A stretch of DNA of 64,000 nucleotides from Heligmosomoides polygyrus polygyrus (taxonomy: Eukaryota; Nematoda; Chromadorea; Rhabditida; Heligmosomidae), in assembly GCA_947396885.1 (NCBI GenBank), contig OX377205.1, forward strand, positions 57,198,969 to 57,262,968, in the 5' to 3' direction. Made by a program: the position numbers and the translations under genes. The notes below the pieces were generated by a model. It saw only the letters and a program-made list of their open reading frames with translations, did no database searches and was not told the DNA's origin. Below, in pieces: positions 1 to 56,176 of this stretch. Every line of letters starts with the position of its first letter. Position 1 is the first letter of the stretch.

Positions 1-124
1 GAGCTGGATGAAGAAGGGCACACTAACAAGAACGCGAAAAGCAGAAGCAAGCGATGCTGCGGATCGATATCTTCCATCAAAGGCATGGGTGTAAGCCGTG
101 CCGCGGCGCAGACCTCTTCCGTAA

Positions 125-267
125 AGGCCCCCACAGAGTTCTGCGGCAGCGCCGAGGCCCTATGCTTAACCATAGGGCAGAGACGCAGAGCTCGCCGCCG
201 GCGGCATCCCTGCCCTATCCTTAACCATAGCGGCGAGCGGCGTTGCCGCAGAACTCTGTGGAGGTCT
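125..267. mobile_element. Harbinger-like MITE, copy 1
   Basis: 143-bp non-coding element whose ends are inverted repeats of about 30 bp beginning AGGCCCCCACAGAGTTCTGC. A second copy of identical length lies at 18512-18654. The flanking triplets (left TAA, right TAG) are close to the TWA duplication typical of PIF/Harbinger elements. The interior is GC-rich and coding potential is absent. Confidence 0.7.
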
Positions 268-270
268 TAG

Positions 271-719
271 CACTTCACGTGTTCTCTGAACCCGGCAGCA
301 GCGTCTGGTCATAGCCATGGTGATTTCTTGCGAAACCTCATCAAGTGGGTGTTCTTTGATGACCACCCGGCAGTGGAAGCGTCGTGGTCGTAAACACCTC
401 GTGGTAATAAACGCCACCGCCAGCAGTGGCTGCCTGTCACGCTGTCACGATGTGGTGCCTACGGTTGGTGTCGATGCGACGAACGGCTGAGTATAGCGTC
501 ATGGGTGGCGGCAGTGACAGAAGCGACATCAACAGCGGTTAAAAGAGCTGTGATCGCCCGACGACCAACCAACGTCTTCTTCGACGGCAACTGACCGTAG
601 TGTCGTCATTTTCGAGGATTGTCACGTGGGCGCGACGCAGATCGCTCGCGGTGAAGCGGCGGAGGACGAGTGGCGACCCGCTGAACGCCATCTGCGGCAC
701 GTCTCCGTAATCTTGACAC
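271..719. other. GC-rich stretch without recognised genes
   Basis: Holds short open frames only. None matches a family I know, and no splice-bounded conserved exon was seen. Confidence 0.4.
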
Positions 720-975
720 ATGTTGCACGACGTCTGCGGAACGACTTCTGAATTCAGACGCTCGGCACTTGGTCCTGATCCATACCCTGACGCGTTGCTT
801 GTTCAATATATCGTATACTTGTGTGATCCGCCGCTGTGTAACCCTGCTTATAAGTTCTCCAACAATCCCCCATGGTTAAGCTCAAAGAAAAACCGGCTGG
901 CATACGCCGCCCTGTCGAAGGGATTTGCGCTTCCCGAAATACTGTGGTTTTCTGATGTCTTAACGGCTTCCTAGG
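720..975 (+). repeat. Interspersed repeat, copy 1
   Basis: Shares two blocks with 55085-55440 in the same order: a block with acgacgtctgcgg followed by ttctgaatt, then a block starting caatcccccatggttaag. The second location has several tandem copies of the first block. The repeat class is unknown. Confidence 0.5.
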
Positions 976-3308
976 GAATGCAGAAGAGACTGAATTACAA
1001 AAAGGTATGCTGAGATACCCAGGCTTCCACTTCTGCTCAACATTCCCACTGCAGTGAGTTACCTAGCCGTTCGGATTGCTAGATTGTCCGCCGTATGACA
1101 TGCAGGCGCTATCGGTGGTACAAATTTCGTGTGTCTTTGAGTTCACGGATACCTATAAGGTTAACATCAGACCTTAAAAGCCCATGTATTCCAAGAAGAG
1201 TGACCTAATGATTATTTCTGCAGTATACCTGCAACGCAAACATTTATGTCGGACCTAAAAAGTCAGTACACATTGCAGAAGCTTGGGATATTTCTGCGAC
1301 AAGATGTAGTTAAAACGTTAATAACAATTTCATGCACACCCAAGGGCTCACGATTATGAGCAGGCTGAAAAGGAATGTGGGCATTTTAAGGCTTCTGGCG
1401 AAAGGATGTCAATAACAATCCGACTGACAGCAGTGTTTGGCCTACAACCAATCCAAGCCTTCTTACTGTTGAGTATGTTGGAGAATGTCTCCACGATGTG
1501 TTCACATTATTATTTTAATTTTAGCAAAGAATAGGAAGCATGTGGTGCATAGCCATTTCCCTTTTATGAGCCTCATGGGCAGTTTAATAATCTGTATGCA
1601 CCAGCTGTATTAGAAGTATGGCGCTATTTAAGTTGATGGTAACAGCCGTTTAGCATGACTTTCAGAACGACTCATAGGCTTCGTCAGTATTCAAGCCAGG
1701 TCCTTAACATTTCCGAAAAGTTGGAAACAAACTGACTCCAAAAACGATGGAATACCTAATTTGCTATTGCTTCGAACTCAACCAGACTTACTATTTGTTC
1801 TGTTTCGCCACACTGCAAGTTGAGCGTTTGTTCTCCAATTTTTACCCAACTTTATCGGAATCATTGCATGTATGAGTACCCCGCATCTTGGAATGACTAA
1901 GATGATGGCAATTTTCGCCGAGCCAGATTTTGGATAATCTGAAACCGGATAAATCCGACTGGATAACAAAAATGTGTGATTCGGAGATCCCATGTCTAGT
2001 GACCATCCAGCCTTTGCGCTTTTTCCATAAGGCCAATCGGATGGCGTTACTCGCTATTCGTTTCACTCTGTTATTAACTTTCGATGCTCCTGCAGTTCGA
2101 AGTAACCTTGGACGAGTAATTTGTCAAACTCGCTTTGTTTTTTCTAGGCTCTGTAAAAGGCGGTTACGCCGAAACTTGAACCTCTCACAACAAATTTGGC
2201 TCAACAGCTATACAACATCTTGTTCCACTGCCAAACGATACGGCAACATTCAACGGCAGTTGAACTTGGAAGAAAACTATTTTTTTGTAGGTACAGAAAA
2301 TTAACAATGCTTCGTGCTTTCCTATCTAGCCTAGGCGCTTATTCGGTAGGTTGTAGCAGGTTTCGGTATGTATATGGTTGTAACACATGCTCCGCCGCAT
2401 TTTGCTGAGTTTCGTCACAGGTAGGACGGTGCTCACATCCATCCGAGCGCGAGCACCTCTTCCCGCTGACCGTCGGATTCCCATGAGAGGTCCAATCAGA
2501 TAGCGCTTAAGGATACACAATCCAATGTGTGGTGAATTCCGTGATATCAGGACCCGTTCGCCCACGATACCATCTCGTTCTTCGTGGGTTCAGACTGCTC
2601 CGATGTTTAACTCGAGACGTGGCAACGGTACTCGTCTCTTTATTGTCACGGTCATGAGGAGTGTTGTGTCCCCACCTTACATCACTGCTAAACATGACGT
2701 CCGACTTCCAGAATGAAAAGCGAGAGTGAAGCTCATTGCTGAGAGTGATTGCTTTGTGATCGTTACTATCCCTGCTTTTTATACAAGCTGCGAGAGCTAG
2801 GGGAAGGCTACAGTGCTCTGATCTTCGAAAAAAAACCCCCGAACTCAGACGTTGAGTTTTGGCAGAGCAGCTGATCGCACAGACATCTTACCTATGACGC
2901 TACTTTTACCGCAGATTTTTTTTATCTTCCATAACAGCAACGTCAGTGAAATGGCCGGTTCCCTTTGGGGAGAAATGTTGCTGAAAAGAACGAAGACCGA
3001 CTTTGAGCCTAACGTATGGTACTCAGCAACTCGGTTGTTGCTCGCAGTATGAAATCGGATGCACGCAAAGAAAACAAGCACAAAGTTACATTCTCGCACA
3101 TAATTTGGGTTACTACCCTCTGTAGCAAGACTACGTCATTTAGTTCTTTAAGGACCGAGAAGTAGACGGGAAACGTCCAGTAATCCTCAAGCAAAGGCAA
3201 GGCAACTTTGCAAAGCCAGTGATCATTTCGCTGGCAAACGAAAGGCACGTTGCAGCGACCAGAGAACCCTTTAAGAGGTCATTGTGTGGAGAGAGGGCAT
3301 GAACTCAC
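976..3308. other. No gene recognised
   Basis: AT-rich sequence on the 3' side of the last visible clpX exon. Small frames at 1930-2304 and 2525-2716 have no recognisable motif. No exon continuing clpX was identified. Confidence 0.4.
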
Positions 3309-48195
<44,887 letters not shown>

Positions 48196-48329
48196 CTGAC
48201 ATGAAATGTGTTATATTCACAGAGCTCAGCAAGTTATATTTGACCTATGATGTTGCAAAGAAGGGAGGGATTTTGCACGTGGACAGGTTTCTACAGCGTG
48301 AAGCGTTCGCTTTTACCCGTCGTTCGGCG

Positions 48330-48492
48330 GTCTAGCGGCCGCCTACGACTGGTTGGGAGCTTCGCCCCAAACCCCGAGAATAGGATGCCATGGCCGCCGA
48401 GTTTCCTATTCTTTCCTAGGCCTTCTGACCTTTATGTTAATCGAGATGGATCGATTGGTCGACTTCAGATTCGTGTTCAGCGACCAAGGGTG
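48330..48492 (+). repeat. Repeat family T, partial copy
   Basis: gcggtctagcggccgcctac and a ggagcttcgccccaaac hairpin, then gattggtcgacttcagattc. It corresponds to the two ends of 39735-40230 in reverse with the middle missing. Confidence 0.55.
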
Positions 48493-48495
48493 TGC

Positions 48496-48606
48496 GTAAT
48501 TACGATTTACGATTTACGATTTTACGATTTAGGTGATTTTTGGCAAGTTTTTTACGATTTACGATTTACGACATTTTGGGTCGTAAATCGTAAATTTTCG
48601 TAAATG
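48496..48606 (+). repeat. TTTACGA tandem repeat
   Basis: About ten imperfect copies of a 7-bp TTTACGA unit, mixed with an inverted tcgtaaatcgtaaat part at the end. A short block of the same unit is at 50504-50536. Confidence 0.85.
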
Positions 48607-49494
48607 TGATCTTCGGTCCACGGATGACAAACATCCACATAACGTGATACAATTCGGGTTATGACGATGTACCCACTTTTAAAGACTTCGCTCGTAGCTC
48701 ATTGCTATTTCCTATTTACTTTTTTATGTTCTGTTGTGGCGCTGTGACAGAACAATGCAACTTTGTGGATAGCCCGCTCGAGTTAATTCCTGGCAGTGGA
48801 ACTGGGCTAGCTTTTTTTCTGTTCACACTCTAGCACAACATCTCACATTCGAATGGCATGAGAGCATTTCGTTCCAGTCACAGAAAAACATGAAAATTTT
48901 CCTTGCACTAGAATGAAGATGACCTGCTGAACCATACTCTATGCTGCAACCATCGCCTAGTCAACTTGTAACTTTTTCACCACCTGTTCACCACATAGGT
49001 GACCCTGTCCAATGCACATGAGTAAAAATCATGCAAAGTCATCAAGGAATATTGGACTTGATTGGAGGCTGTGGAATAATTGCTAAGCTGTTGGAAAGAG
49101 TAAAACAATCATGTTTCAATCTGATTGTCACTGCACGTCATGGCGCGGATTCTCTTTACATATGAGGTGCGCCTTAAACAAAACGTCTGACATTTTCATG
49201 ATAAAAGTGAAAATGTTTGTCACTTTTTTCAGTGGGTTGATTGAGGCTGTTCCGTTCGCCCTATGCGATCCGTTCAGAATCCTAAACTGCGCAAAAGGTG
49301 CGATGGCGCTTGCTACAAAGGTAGTGGAGAGCAGGACTGACGAATGCAAGCAGTCATTAATTTGCAATATTTGGGAGTTTTCGAAATCTAACAAGTGCAA
49401 GCAAACATGCGGGCAAAGAAAATGCAGAACATAATTGGTTGATATAGTCGAACGAAGTTTTTTTATTCCAGAAGTTGTGGATGCCTTCAAAAAT
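48607..49494. other. No gene recognised
   Basis: Searched for the missing upstream clpX exon (Walker A GPTGxGKT, GYVGED) without success. Frames at 49111-49434 and the opposite strand have no motif. Confidence 0.4.
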
Positions 49495-49775
49495 GATAAA
49501 GGACAAAGCATGCCCTTAATCAGTCCTTGTTTGAGATGCCCCATTCATTCTCTCTACCGCTGTGGGATATTGTAGAGGTCATTTAAGTGTGGGATTGTGC
49601 TATAGAATGAATTGCGGTGGTCAGCCGATGTAGAGATCAGTGTTTTATCCTTCCCAGGCAAATCAGGTACCTATTCACAACCCATCAGGCATGGAAGACT
49701 TGATTGCCCGGTAGGACCGTAATCAAAAACTATTATGGAGACGCGATTGTCATCCTCCGAGTTCTCTACCATGGG
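49495..49775 (-). mobile_element. tRNA-derived SINE (family 1), degenerate copy 3
   Basis: Aligns with 31400-31695 through gcggtggtcagccgatg, gttttatccttcccaggcaa and the ccgagttctctaccatgg region. The promoter boxes have decayed. Confidence 0.55.
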
Positions 49776-50503
49776 ACTCCCTATATGTTTAAAATGCACC
49801 TTGTACGAATCAGTTAAACCACTTTTAATTCATGCTGCACCTTTCCTGCTTTACGTCTAAAGATTGCCACACAAATATCTTCTTTTGTAATTATAAGTCA
49901 AAAATCCGACTATGATGAGTGTCCAAAAATGTGATCATGCTCTTTCAATCGTCGCACAATTCCTTCCCGTCTGCTACAAAAATGTTGTTGGGTACAATTC
50001 AAAATATGAAAAGGCTTAGAACTTTAGATGTGCCATAGAAATGTGTCATGCGCTCACTCAGTAGGGGATGCTTCTTGAATTATTTGTGCAACTACTGTTT
50101 TCGTCGAGTTGGCCAGCGATCAATTTTTTTGGCTTTGGATGGAACGGTTTTTGTTGTTTTATTCGGAGCTGTTGCGGTTGTTTCTACAAAGTCATAGTTG
50201 TATATGCAAACCAGAGGCTAGCAGAATGATGAACATTTTTGATCGTCTAAGCAGTGTAAGCTTTTTATTTGGGCACCCTGCATAGGCACCTTCTAAGATA
50301 GCGTTTTTAAGCAAGCAGTTCTCCAAAAACTTGTCAAGCTCGATTTGAAAAGTGCTAGTTGATTTTAATGGCTTCCATCTTAATTAGGAAAGCTCGAGCT
50401 GAAGCTGAAAACGTATCAATAAAACATATGTAGTTAGCTTCAATTAGCTTTAACATAACAAAAAAGCAAGGAAATCAGATGCATTAAAAGTCAGGCACCT
50501 TTT
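49776..50503. other. No gene recognised
   Basis: AT-rich spacer. Confidence 0.4.
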
Positions 50504-50536
50504 ACGATTTACGGTTTACGATTTACGATTTACGAC

Positions 50537-51046
50537 GGTCAGCGACCTTGCCTACCCCCAGGGCCGAAGTTTCGCGCCACTTGAACGCCATCCTCAAAAA
50601 ATCTATAATATCGATCGGAATCGATTGGCCGACTTCAGATTCGTGTTCAGCACCTTGACTACCCCCAGGGCCAAAGTTTCGTGCCGTCCGAACGGCATCC
50701 TCAAAAAATCTGTAATCTCGATCTACATCGGTTGATTCCACTTCAGATTCGTGTTCAGCGACCTTCACTACCCCCAGGGCCGAAGATTCGTGCCGTTCGA
50801 ACGACATCCACAAAAAATGGATAATATCGATTGGTCGACTCCAGATCCGTGTTCGGCGACATTGATTACCCCGGGGCTGAAGTTTCGTGCCGCTTAAAAG
50901 ACATCCACAAAAAATCGATAATATCGATCGATATCGATTGGTCGACTTCGGATTCGTGTTCAGCGGCTTTGATAACCCCGGGGCTGAAGTTTCGTGCCGT
51001 CCGAACGACATCCACAAAAAACGATAATATCGATCGACCAGGTTCG
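50537..51046 (+). repeat. 105-bp satellite, left block
   Basis: Five imperfect units. Each contains gacttcagattcgtgttcag, tacccccagggc, gaagtttcgtgccg and cacaaaaaatcgataatatc, followed by a palindromic cgatcgatatcgattgg. The array continues at 52373-52610 beyond the Penelope-like element. Confidence 0.8.
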
Positions 51047-51130
51047 ACTGTCCGTAAGTCTTAGCATGATGATTGAACTTGTTGTTGCTGTTTTGATTGC
51101 AGCCAAAGCCAAGACGGTAATCCTTTATTC

Positions 51131-51165
51131 GGCTAACGTTTCGGCTATTCGCCTTCGTCATAGCC
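51131..51165 (-). ncRNA. Hammerhead-like motif with mutated core (left repeat)
   Basis: Minus-strand counterpart of the motif at 52290-52324. The core reads ATGACGA instead of CTGACGA (change at 51161), while stem II, GAAAC and the stem I bases are kept. The first core C pairs with the catalytic G in hammerheads, so self-cleavage is probably lost. Confidence 0.5.
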
Positions 51166-51394
51166 TGGAAAAATCAAAGACCTAAGTGATCCAACTGGTC
51201 CCAACTGCCTTTTTAGGCTACAACACAAGACAAAAGGCGGTCACTCAGTACCAAGTGCAGTGGAACACGAAGACGCCGGAAATGCTCATCTAATGAGATG
51301 GAAAGGACCTGATGGCAGGCCACCTCCTCGCGTAGCGTGCAGTGGGTAGTCTGATAGACCGGCGAGAGGCCCTCCTGACTTGAAGACGTTGCGA

Positions 51395-52101
51395 TCAAAG
51401 TCTACAGAGGTCAAAGAAGGCTGAGAGCTCATTAGTGATGGCAAGGCACTCACCCTTTCGATTCAGTTTTGGACTTTTTGCAGTAATCCAAAAGACCTCT
51501 AACGTCTTGCGTGCTGAAGTCTTGGGTTCTCGCGCCAGTATTTTTATCGAAACCGCAAACTCTTCTCCGGAATGACCCTCCATCCTGTGCGCACCAAGTG
51601 GGGTCGCCATATCTGACCTCCTCAGTCCATCTAGATGTTCTTTAACTCTCAGACACAGGGGTCGCCCAGTTTCCCCTACGTACTCGGCTCCGCAGACCTC
51701 ACATGCGACGAGGTAGATTACGCAGGAGGTCATGCAGTCTCCTTCTCGCCCAGATGGACAAACTGAACAGTTTGGCGTGTTGCATAGGCGGTCGTATTGG
51801 CGATTGCGCACCAGCTGTTTTTTCAAGTTAGGTGGTGGAATTTCCACTACTCTAACCAGACGGTCCAGGTCATACCTACGTAAGGCTGCTCCCACTGCTG
51901 TGCTCAAAGCATCCGAGATGTAGGGAGGCAAAACGGAATTCTATCGTCGTCACGGGCATTAGCCACGAACAGACTCCCAGTAGAAGAGCCGTTTTTAGGT
52001 CCTAGAGGGTAACCGTTAGAACGAGTAATCTGACGGGCTAACTCCAACGAGTCAGATTTGTTCTGAGTGGTGAAAGAAACCATCCTTGCAGTCCTGAACA
52101 T
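51395..52101 (-). pseudogene. Penelope-like C-terminal region with GIY-YIG endonuclease
   Basis: Minus-strand remnant. 52101-51904 encodes the linker ending in IPFCLP, and 51931-51395 continues in another frame with PYISDALSTAVGAAL, a CNTPNCSVC cysteine cluster, and the endonuclease CVIYLVACEVCGAEYVGET followed by GRPLCLRVKEH. YLVA and EYVGET are the GIY-YIG strands and the Arg before the KEH helix fits the catalytic Arg. One frameshift near 51930 separates the halves. The reverse transcriptase domain expected upstream is absent. Confidence 0.75.
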
Positions 52102-52289
52102 GTTCCCGGTGACAGCTAGCTTTGTTTTGATGGGATGAGCCGACTGATAGTTTCCATCTCATTAGGTGAGCATTTCCGGCGTCTACGTGTTCCACTACAC
52201 TTGGTACTGAGTGACCGCCTTTTGTCTTGTGTTGTAGCCTAAAAAGGCAGTTGGGACCAGTTGGATCACTTAGGTCTTTGATTTTTCCA

Positions 52290-52324
52290 GGCTCTGACGA
52301 AGGCGAATAGCCGAAACGTTAGCC
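52290..52324 (+). ncRNA. Hammerhead ribozyme-like motif (right repeat)
   Basis: GGCT, then the core CTGACGA, then a 3-bp stem II (GGC/GCC) with loop GAATA, then GAAAC, then GTTAGCC. GGC and GCC can form stem I, and the self-complementary ACGT leaves a very short stem III, as in the dimer-type hammerheads of Penelope-like elements. Cleavage would follow the A of GTTA. It is on the strand opposite to the endonuclease coding. Confidence 0.55.
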
Positions 52325-52372
52325 GAATAAAGGATTACCGTCTTGGCATTGGCTACAATCAAAACAGCAGCA

Positions 52373-52610
52373 ACGATAATATCGATCGGAATCGATTGAT
52401 CGACTCCAGATCCGTGTTCAGCGACCTTGATTACCCCGGGGCTGAAGTTTCGTTCCGCTTAAACGGCATCCTCAAAAAATCGATATTATCGATCGATATC
52501 GATTGGACGACTTCAGATTCGTGTTCAGCGACTTTGATTACCCCCAGGGCTACAGTTTCGTGCCGTCCAAACGACATCCACGAAAATTCGATAATATCGA
52601 TTGGTTGCCG
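52373..52610 (+). repeat. 105-bp satellite, right block
   Basis: Two further units in the same orientation and register as 50537-51046. Confidence 0.8.
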
Positions 52611-53130
52611 ACGTGTTCGGCACGTCTGTGGCTCGCGTGCACGGTTGCCGACGTGCTCGGCACGTCTGCGGCATAGTAAGTAGGATGTTGGACACGAAAT
52701 CCGTCCTATTTGCATAGCTAGGACGATTTCATCAAACATTACTCTGAAGAGCGAAGTGACAAATGCATGACGATAGACAAGAGCAGCTCGAGGTAAAGCA
52801 AGCAAACCTTTAAATTATGGTGGGTGACAGCAAAAGCATGGGAACGATGGCATTGTAGAAGGTCCCCAATTAAGAGGCGGTCACCGGGAACATTAGGTGA
52901 GGACTGGCGAGAGCGGGATACTCCGCACTGTGCCGAGCGAACATATGCGAATAATTATTCGAGTTATAGAATATTCGTAAATCCTCATTTTCGAATATTC
53001 GTGCCAACTCAAATCCATGGTTCTTATCGCGGTTTGCCGTAATTTGGTGTGTTGTTTCTTTTTACCATCGTTCATTGTATTCATCTTTAGCTGTTATCAA
53101 GTGGTCGTTTGTTGTTATTCAGTGCTTGTT
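52611..53130. other. No gene; short ATTCGAA-type words
   Basis: Includes a tandem gttgccgacgtgctcggcac (twice near 52605-52660) and a gaatattcg-rich stretch near 52940-53000. Confidence 0.45.
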
Positions 53131-54383
53131 TTAGGTTGGAAAAAAGTATTTTCATTTTTTCAAAGATTTATTACTTCACAACTACAAAGTCAAATCAATT
53201 GAGATAAACTCCGTTTTATTCCACTACAATTCCCCAAAGACTGGGTACTTTTCTAATTTCTCTCGCTTAAAGTACTGCAGTTCTGGAGTCGAACCATTGC
53301 TGAATCCAATTTTTGAGGTCTTCATCCGTTCCGAAATATTTCTCTCAAATTTCTCGCTTGAGAGCACGGAAGAGATGGTAGTCGGTGGGGGCGAGGTTGG
53401 GGCTATACGGTGGATGTGGCATTACCTTCCAGCCCAGCTACTTTATTGTTTCTCTTGTGAGTCTTGCAACATGTGGTTTTGCATCGTCATGCAGGATCAT
53501 CACCTTTGACTTCTCCGACCTGTTTTCTTAGAGAGTTGCGACGACTTTGTGAGGTTGGCTGCGGTATGTGACAGTAGTAAGTGTCTCTCCACTTCTGAGA
53601 GTTTGCCAGTAAATCACTTCTCTGATATCCCACCAAACACTCAAGAGAATCTTCCTTTCGTGAGCATTGGGCTTAAGATCAGACTTAGGGCTCTCTCCCT
53701 ATTGTATTCATTGACTTTTCTTCGGAAGTTGGTACACAGAACCCAGGACTCTTCGCCTGTCACAATCCGCGGAAGAAACGATTTTCTTTCTTATCTGGAC
53801 AGAAGAGAAGCAGCGATGGAGAGCCGTCGGCCTTTTTGAGTGTCTGACAGAGCATGTGAAATCCAAGCTCCAAATTTCCATGAAGGCCAAGACTCTTCAG
53901 ATGGATTCCTATAAAACACTTCGAGCTTCTCTGCCAGCTGACGTGTCGTCTGCCAACTATCGGTACGAAGAAGTTGGTGTAGTTCACTGTCGTCCAATCC
54001 AGTTGGCCTTCCTGACCATCCTTTGCCCTCAGTAAATAATCTCCCTTTAAAGACTTTCCGAACCACTCATAACAGGCGCGATGAGTAGTAGATCCAAAGC
54101 CATATATATAGTTAATTTGGTCTGCTGCCTGACGTGCTGTGGATTCATTAATGAATTCATGAAGAATGCCGTGCTGAAAATGGCCATGAGGTAGATCTGG
54201 CATTGAGTCCGGAAGATTGGATGGATAACGAATTACAAGAAGAGTCTTAACCTGTGTCCGCGTGTTAACGGTAGAAAAGTGTGATAGGATCACGAAATCA
54301 GCAAGCAATCAACATTGGCTAGTGCGTTTACAAGGAGAAGGGTAAAAAAAATTCGAAATTTCGAAGACTTTTTTCCAACCTAA
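53131..54383 (-). mobile_element. Near-complete mariner element
   Basis: 1253 bp with inverted ends TTAGGTTGGAAAAAAGT and the complement. TA abuts GGTTGG at both ends, consistent with the mariner target. A single transposase remnant fills the interior on the minus strand. Length and termini are those of a full mariner. Confidence 0.85.
53290..54240 (-). pseudogene. Mariner transposase, frameshifted, first catalytic Asp changed
   Basis: N-terminal DNA-binding region HFQHGILHEFINESTARQAA and INYIYGFGSTTHRACYEWF, then the second helix-turn-helix part GRPTGLDDSELHQLL and SWQTTRQLAEKLEV, then GAWISHALSDTQKGRRL. The catalytic region has IVTGEESWV (family TGDESW, so Asp to Glu), ILHDDAKPHVARL (second Asp kept) and PPYSPNLAPTDYHLF (third kept). 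Several frameshifts and a stop in the C-terminal region make it non-functional. Confidence 0.85.
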
Positions 54384-54394
54384 TACGTATGTAG

Positions 54395-54480
54395 ACCAGA
54401 CGTTCAAGCGGCCTACCGGCTGCCATAAGCTTGGCTGGGGGCTTCGCCCTAAACCTCGAGAATAGGACAGCCCCAATCTT
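54395..54480 (+). repeat. Repeat family T, end fragment
   Basis: caagcggcctaccggctgcc, then gggggcttcgccctaaacc and gagaatagga, matching 48330-48395. Confidence 0.5.
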
Positions 54481-54510
54481 CCTCCTTTCTTTTTTAGCGC
54501 CTACCCCTAC

Positions 54511-55084
54511 TTTTGTTACAACAAAAAACTGGTTTCACCGTACAGATTTGTGCAACGATATATGGTGGGTCAGAATCTTCATTACTCCTACGAAGCCCAT
54601 CCACCCTCTATTTATTCAGGTACTCGATTTATTCTCCGAAATGCCCGTTCTCTTCGTGTCGAGAAACAGGTCATGAAAGTCCCAATCCGGTGCTTAATCT
54701 TCAAAAACATAATTAAAATTAACCAATATTGGTCGCAACCGCTTACTGTCTGACGGCAATAATACTCCGAATCCCATAGTCACTCTCACTACGTTCCCCT
54801 CCCCCATCCCCTCCTCCCTCCCGACTAATACTTCCTTACCTATGTGCTGGCAAGGAAACGGAGTGAGAGTCAAGCACGCACATGGGACACCGAGAACCGA
54901 TTCACATGTCGCCACGCTGCCACGACGGCTATGACACTCCTGCACTTCAACAGCCACGACTTCCGTAAGCCGTCTTCAGAAATCCGACACACACTGAACG
55001 ATGTTGAGGGAAAATACTGCTCCCCTTACTCACTTTCCCCATCTAGTGGTCCTCCTTTGTTGATCCCCTCCGACTGGTCCCCCT
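54511..55084. other. No gene recognised
   Basis: Pyrimidine-rich around 54780-54840; no motif. Confidence 0.4.
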
Positions 55085-55440
55085 TACACGGAATCCCTAC
55101 GCACGTTAGACGACGTCTGCGGCACGTATTCTGAATTTATGCGCACATTGGGCGAAGTCTTCAGCACGTTTTCTGAATTCCTAAGCACGTCTTCAGCACG
55201 ACTTTTGAATCCTGGCTCACGTTGAACGACGTCTAGGGCACGCCTTCTGAATCCCCACGGTCTGTACTTAATCCCCATTCATGCACTGGCGCGTTGCTGA
55301 ATTTATTGTAAGCTTGGGTGATCAGCCGCCAAGGTTATCAGTTCGCCAACAATCCCCCATGGTTAAGCTCAAAGAAAAGCCGGCCGGCATAAGCCTCACT
55401 GTCGTAGGCATCTCTTGGCTTCATTTCCCCCTCCCCGTGA
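55085..55440 (+). repeat. Interspersed repeat, copy 2, with tandem head
   Basis: Four imperfect units of about 35-40 bp (acgacgtctgcggcacg, ttctgaattc) followed by the caatcccccatggttaagct block, as at 720-975. Confidence 0.55.
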
Positions 55441-56174
55441 CTGACAACGAGACCCACGGATTAAGCGAATTATGTGTAGTAAGATTCTTTAACGCGGATG
55501 TTGTGAATAGCAGTAGTGCATCATGGCCTTGTTTGAAATCTTAGGTGATTGATAGCAAACAAGGAATAAACACTAAAAAGGCAATATTACTTCGATGTCA
55601 AGAAATTGAACATCTGACCCTGTGCCTATGAAGCACCGTCACTCCGACTGAGCCACCGAGTTGCTTGCCTCGACATCTTCCACCCTTTCTCTTATCTCCA
55701 CATGAAACACACACCTACATTTTAGATGTTGACAGTGCAATGTAGTGCTGCGTGTTCAGGCCCCTAGCTGCTTGGGTTTAAGGACTCTGCAAAAAGGGAA
55801 AATCCCTTCCCACTACTTGAATTTGGGGAATCTCACAGTGGTATTCGTTTTCGCAGTTCAGACATATGCCTGAGAGATTTCCCTGCTTAGTATAAGGCGT
55901 GGTAAATTTTTCTTACATTTTCTGTTCTTTTGGAGTGTCGGACTATTGCGCCTTCATGTAGGGCCTTAGCATTGGTGTTAAGGTTGAGTATTTCATCATC
56001 AAGTTCAGTGGTGCTCGCATTTTATTAATCTTTAAATATCTTCAAATATCGGGTTAATATCGGGTTTAATTGTTTGTTTGTGGTTAGTAAACTGTAACTC
56101 CCGTTATGACTTTTATACAAAACACTTTTCCGAGATTTTTCATAGTTTTATTTTGCTTTCATTTTTTAATAGCT
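55441..56174. other. No gene recognised
   Basis: AT-rich spacer before the MITE cluster. Confidence 0.4.
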
Positions 56175-56176
56175 AG

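Larger units (their letters stand above)
51081..52374 (-). mobile_element. Penelope-like element with inverted terminal repeats
   Basis: Coding for a GIY-YIG endonuclease domain lies between inverted repeats of about 220 bp (51081-51304 and 52153-52374). Penelope-like elements are known for repeats in either orientation and for hammerhead ribozymes in them; both features appear here. The reverse transcriptase is missing, so this is a 5'-truncated copy. It interrupts the 105-bp satellite, and acgataatatcgatcg is present on both sides (51020-51036 and 52373-52388). Confidence 0.75.

Noticed and set aside
539..721. Possible last clpX exon (contains VTILEND)
   Set aside because: The surrounding residues do not match the ClpX C-terminus and no fitting acceptor in the right phase was seen.
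50523..51161. 212-codon minus-strand frame
   Set aside because: It is the 105-bp satellite read as protein, showing the same phrase repeated.
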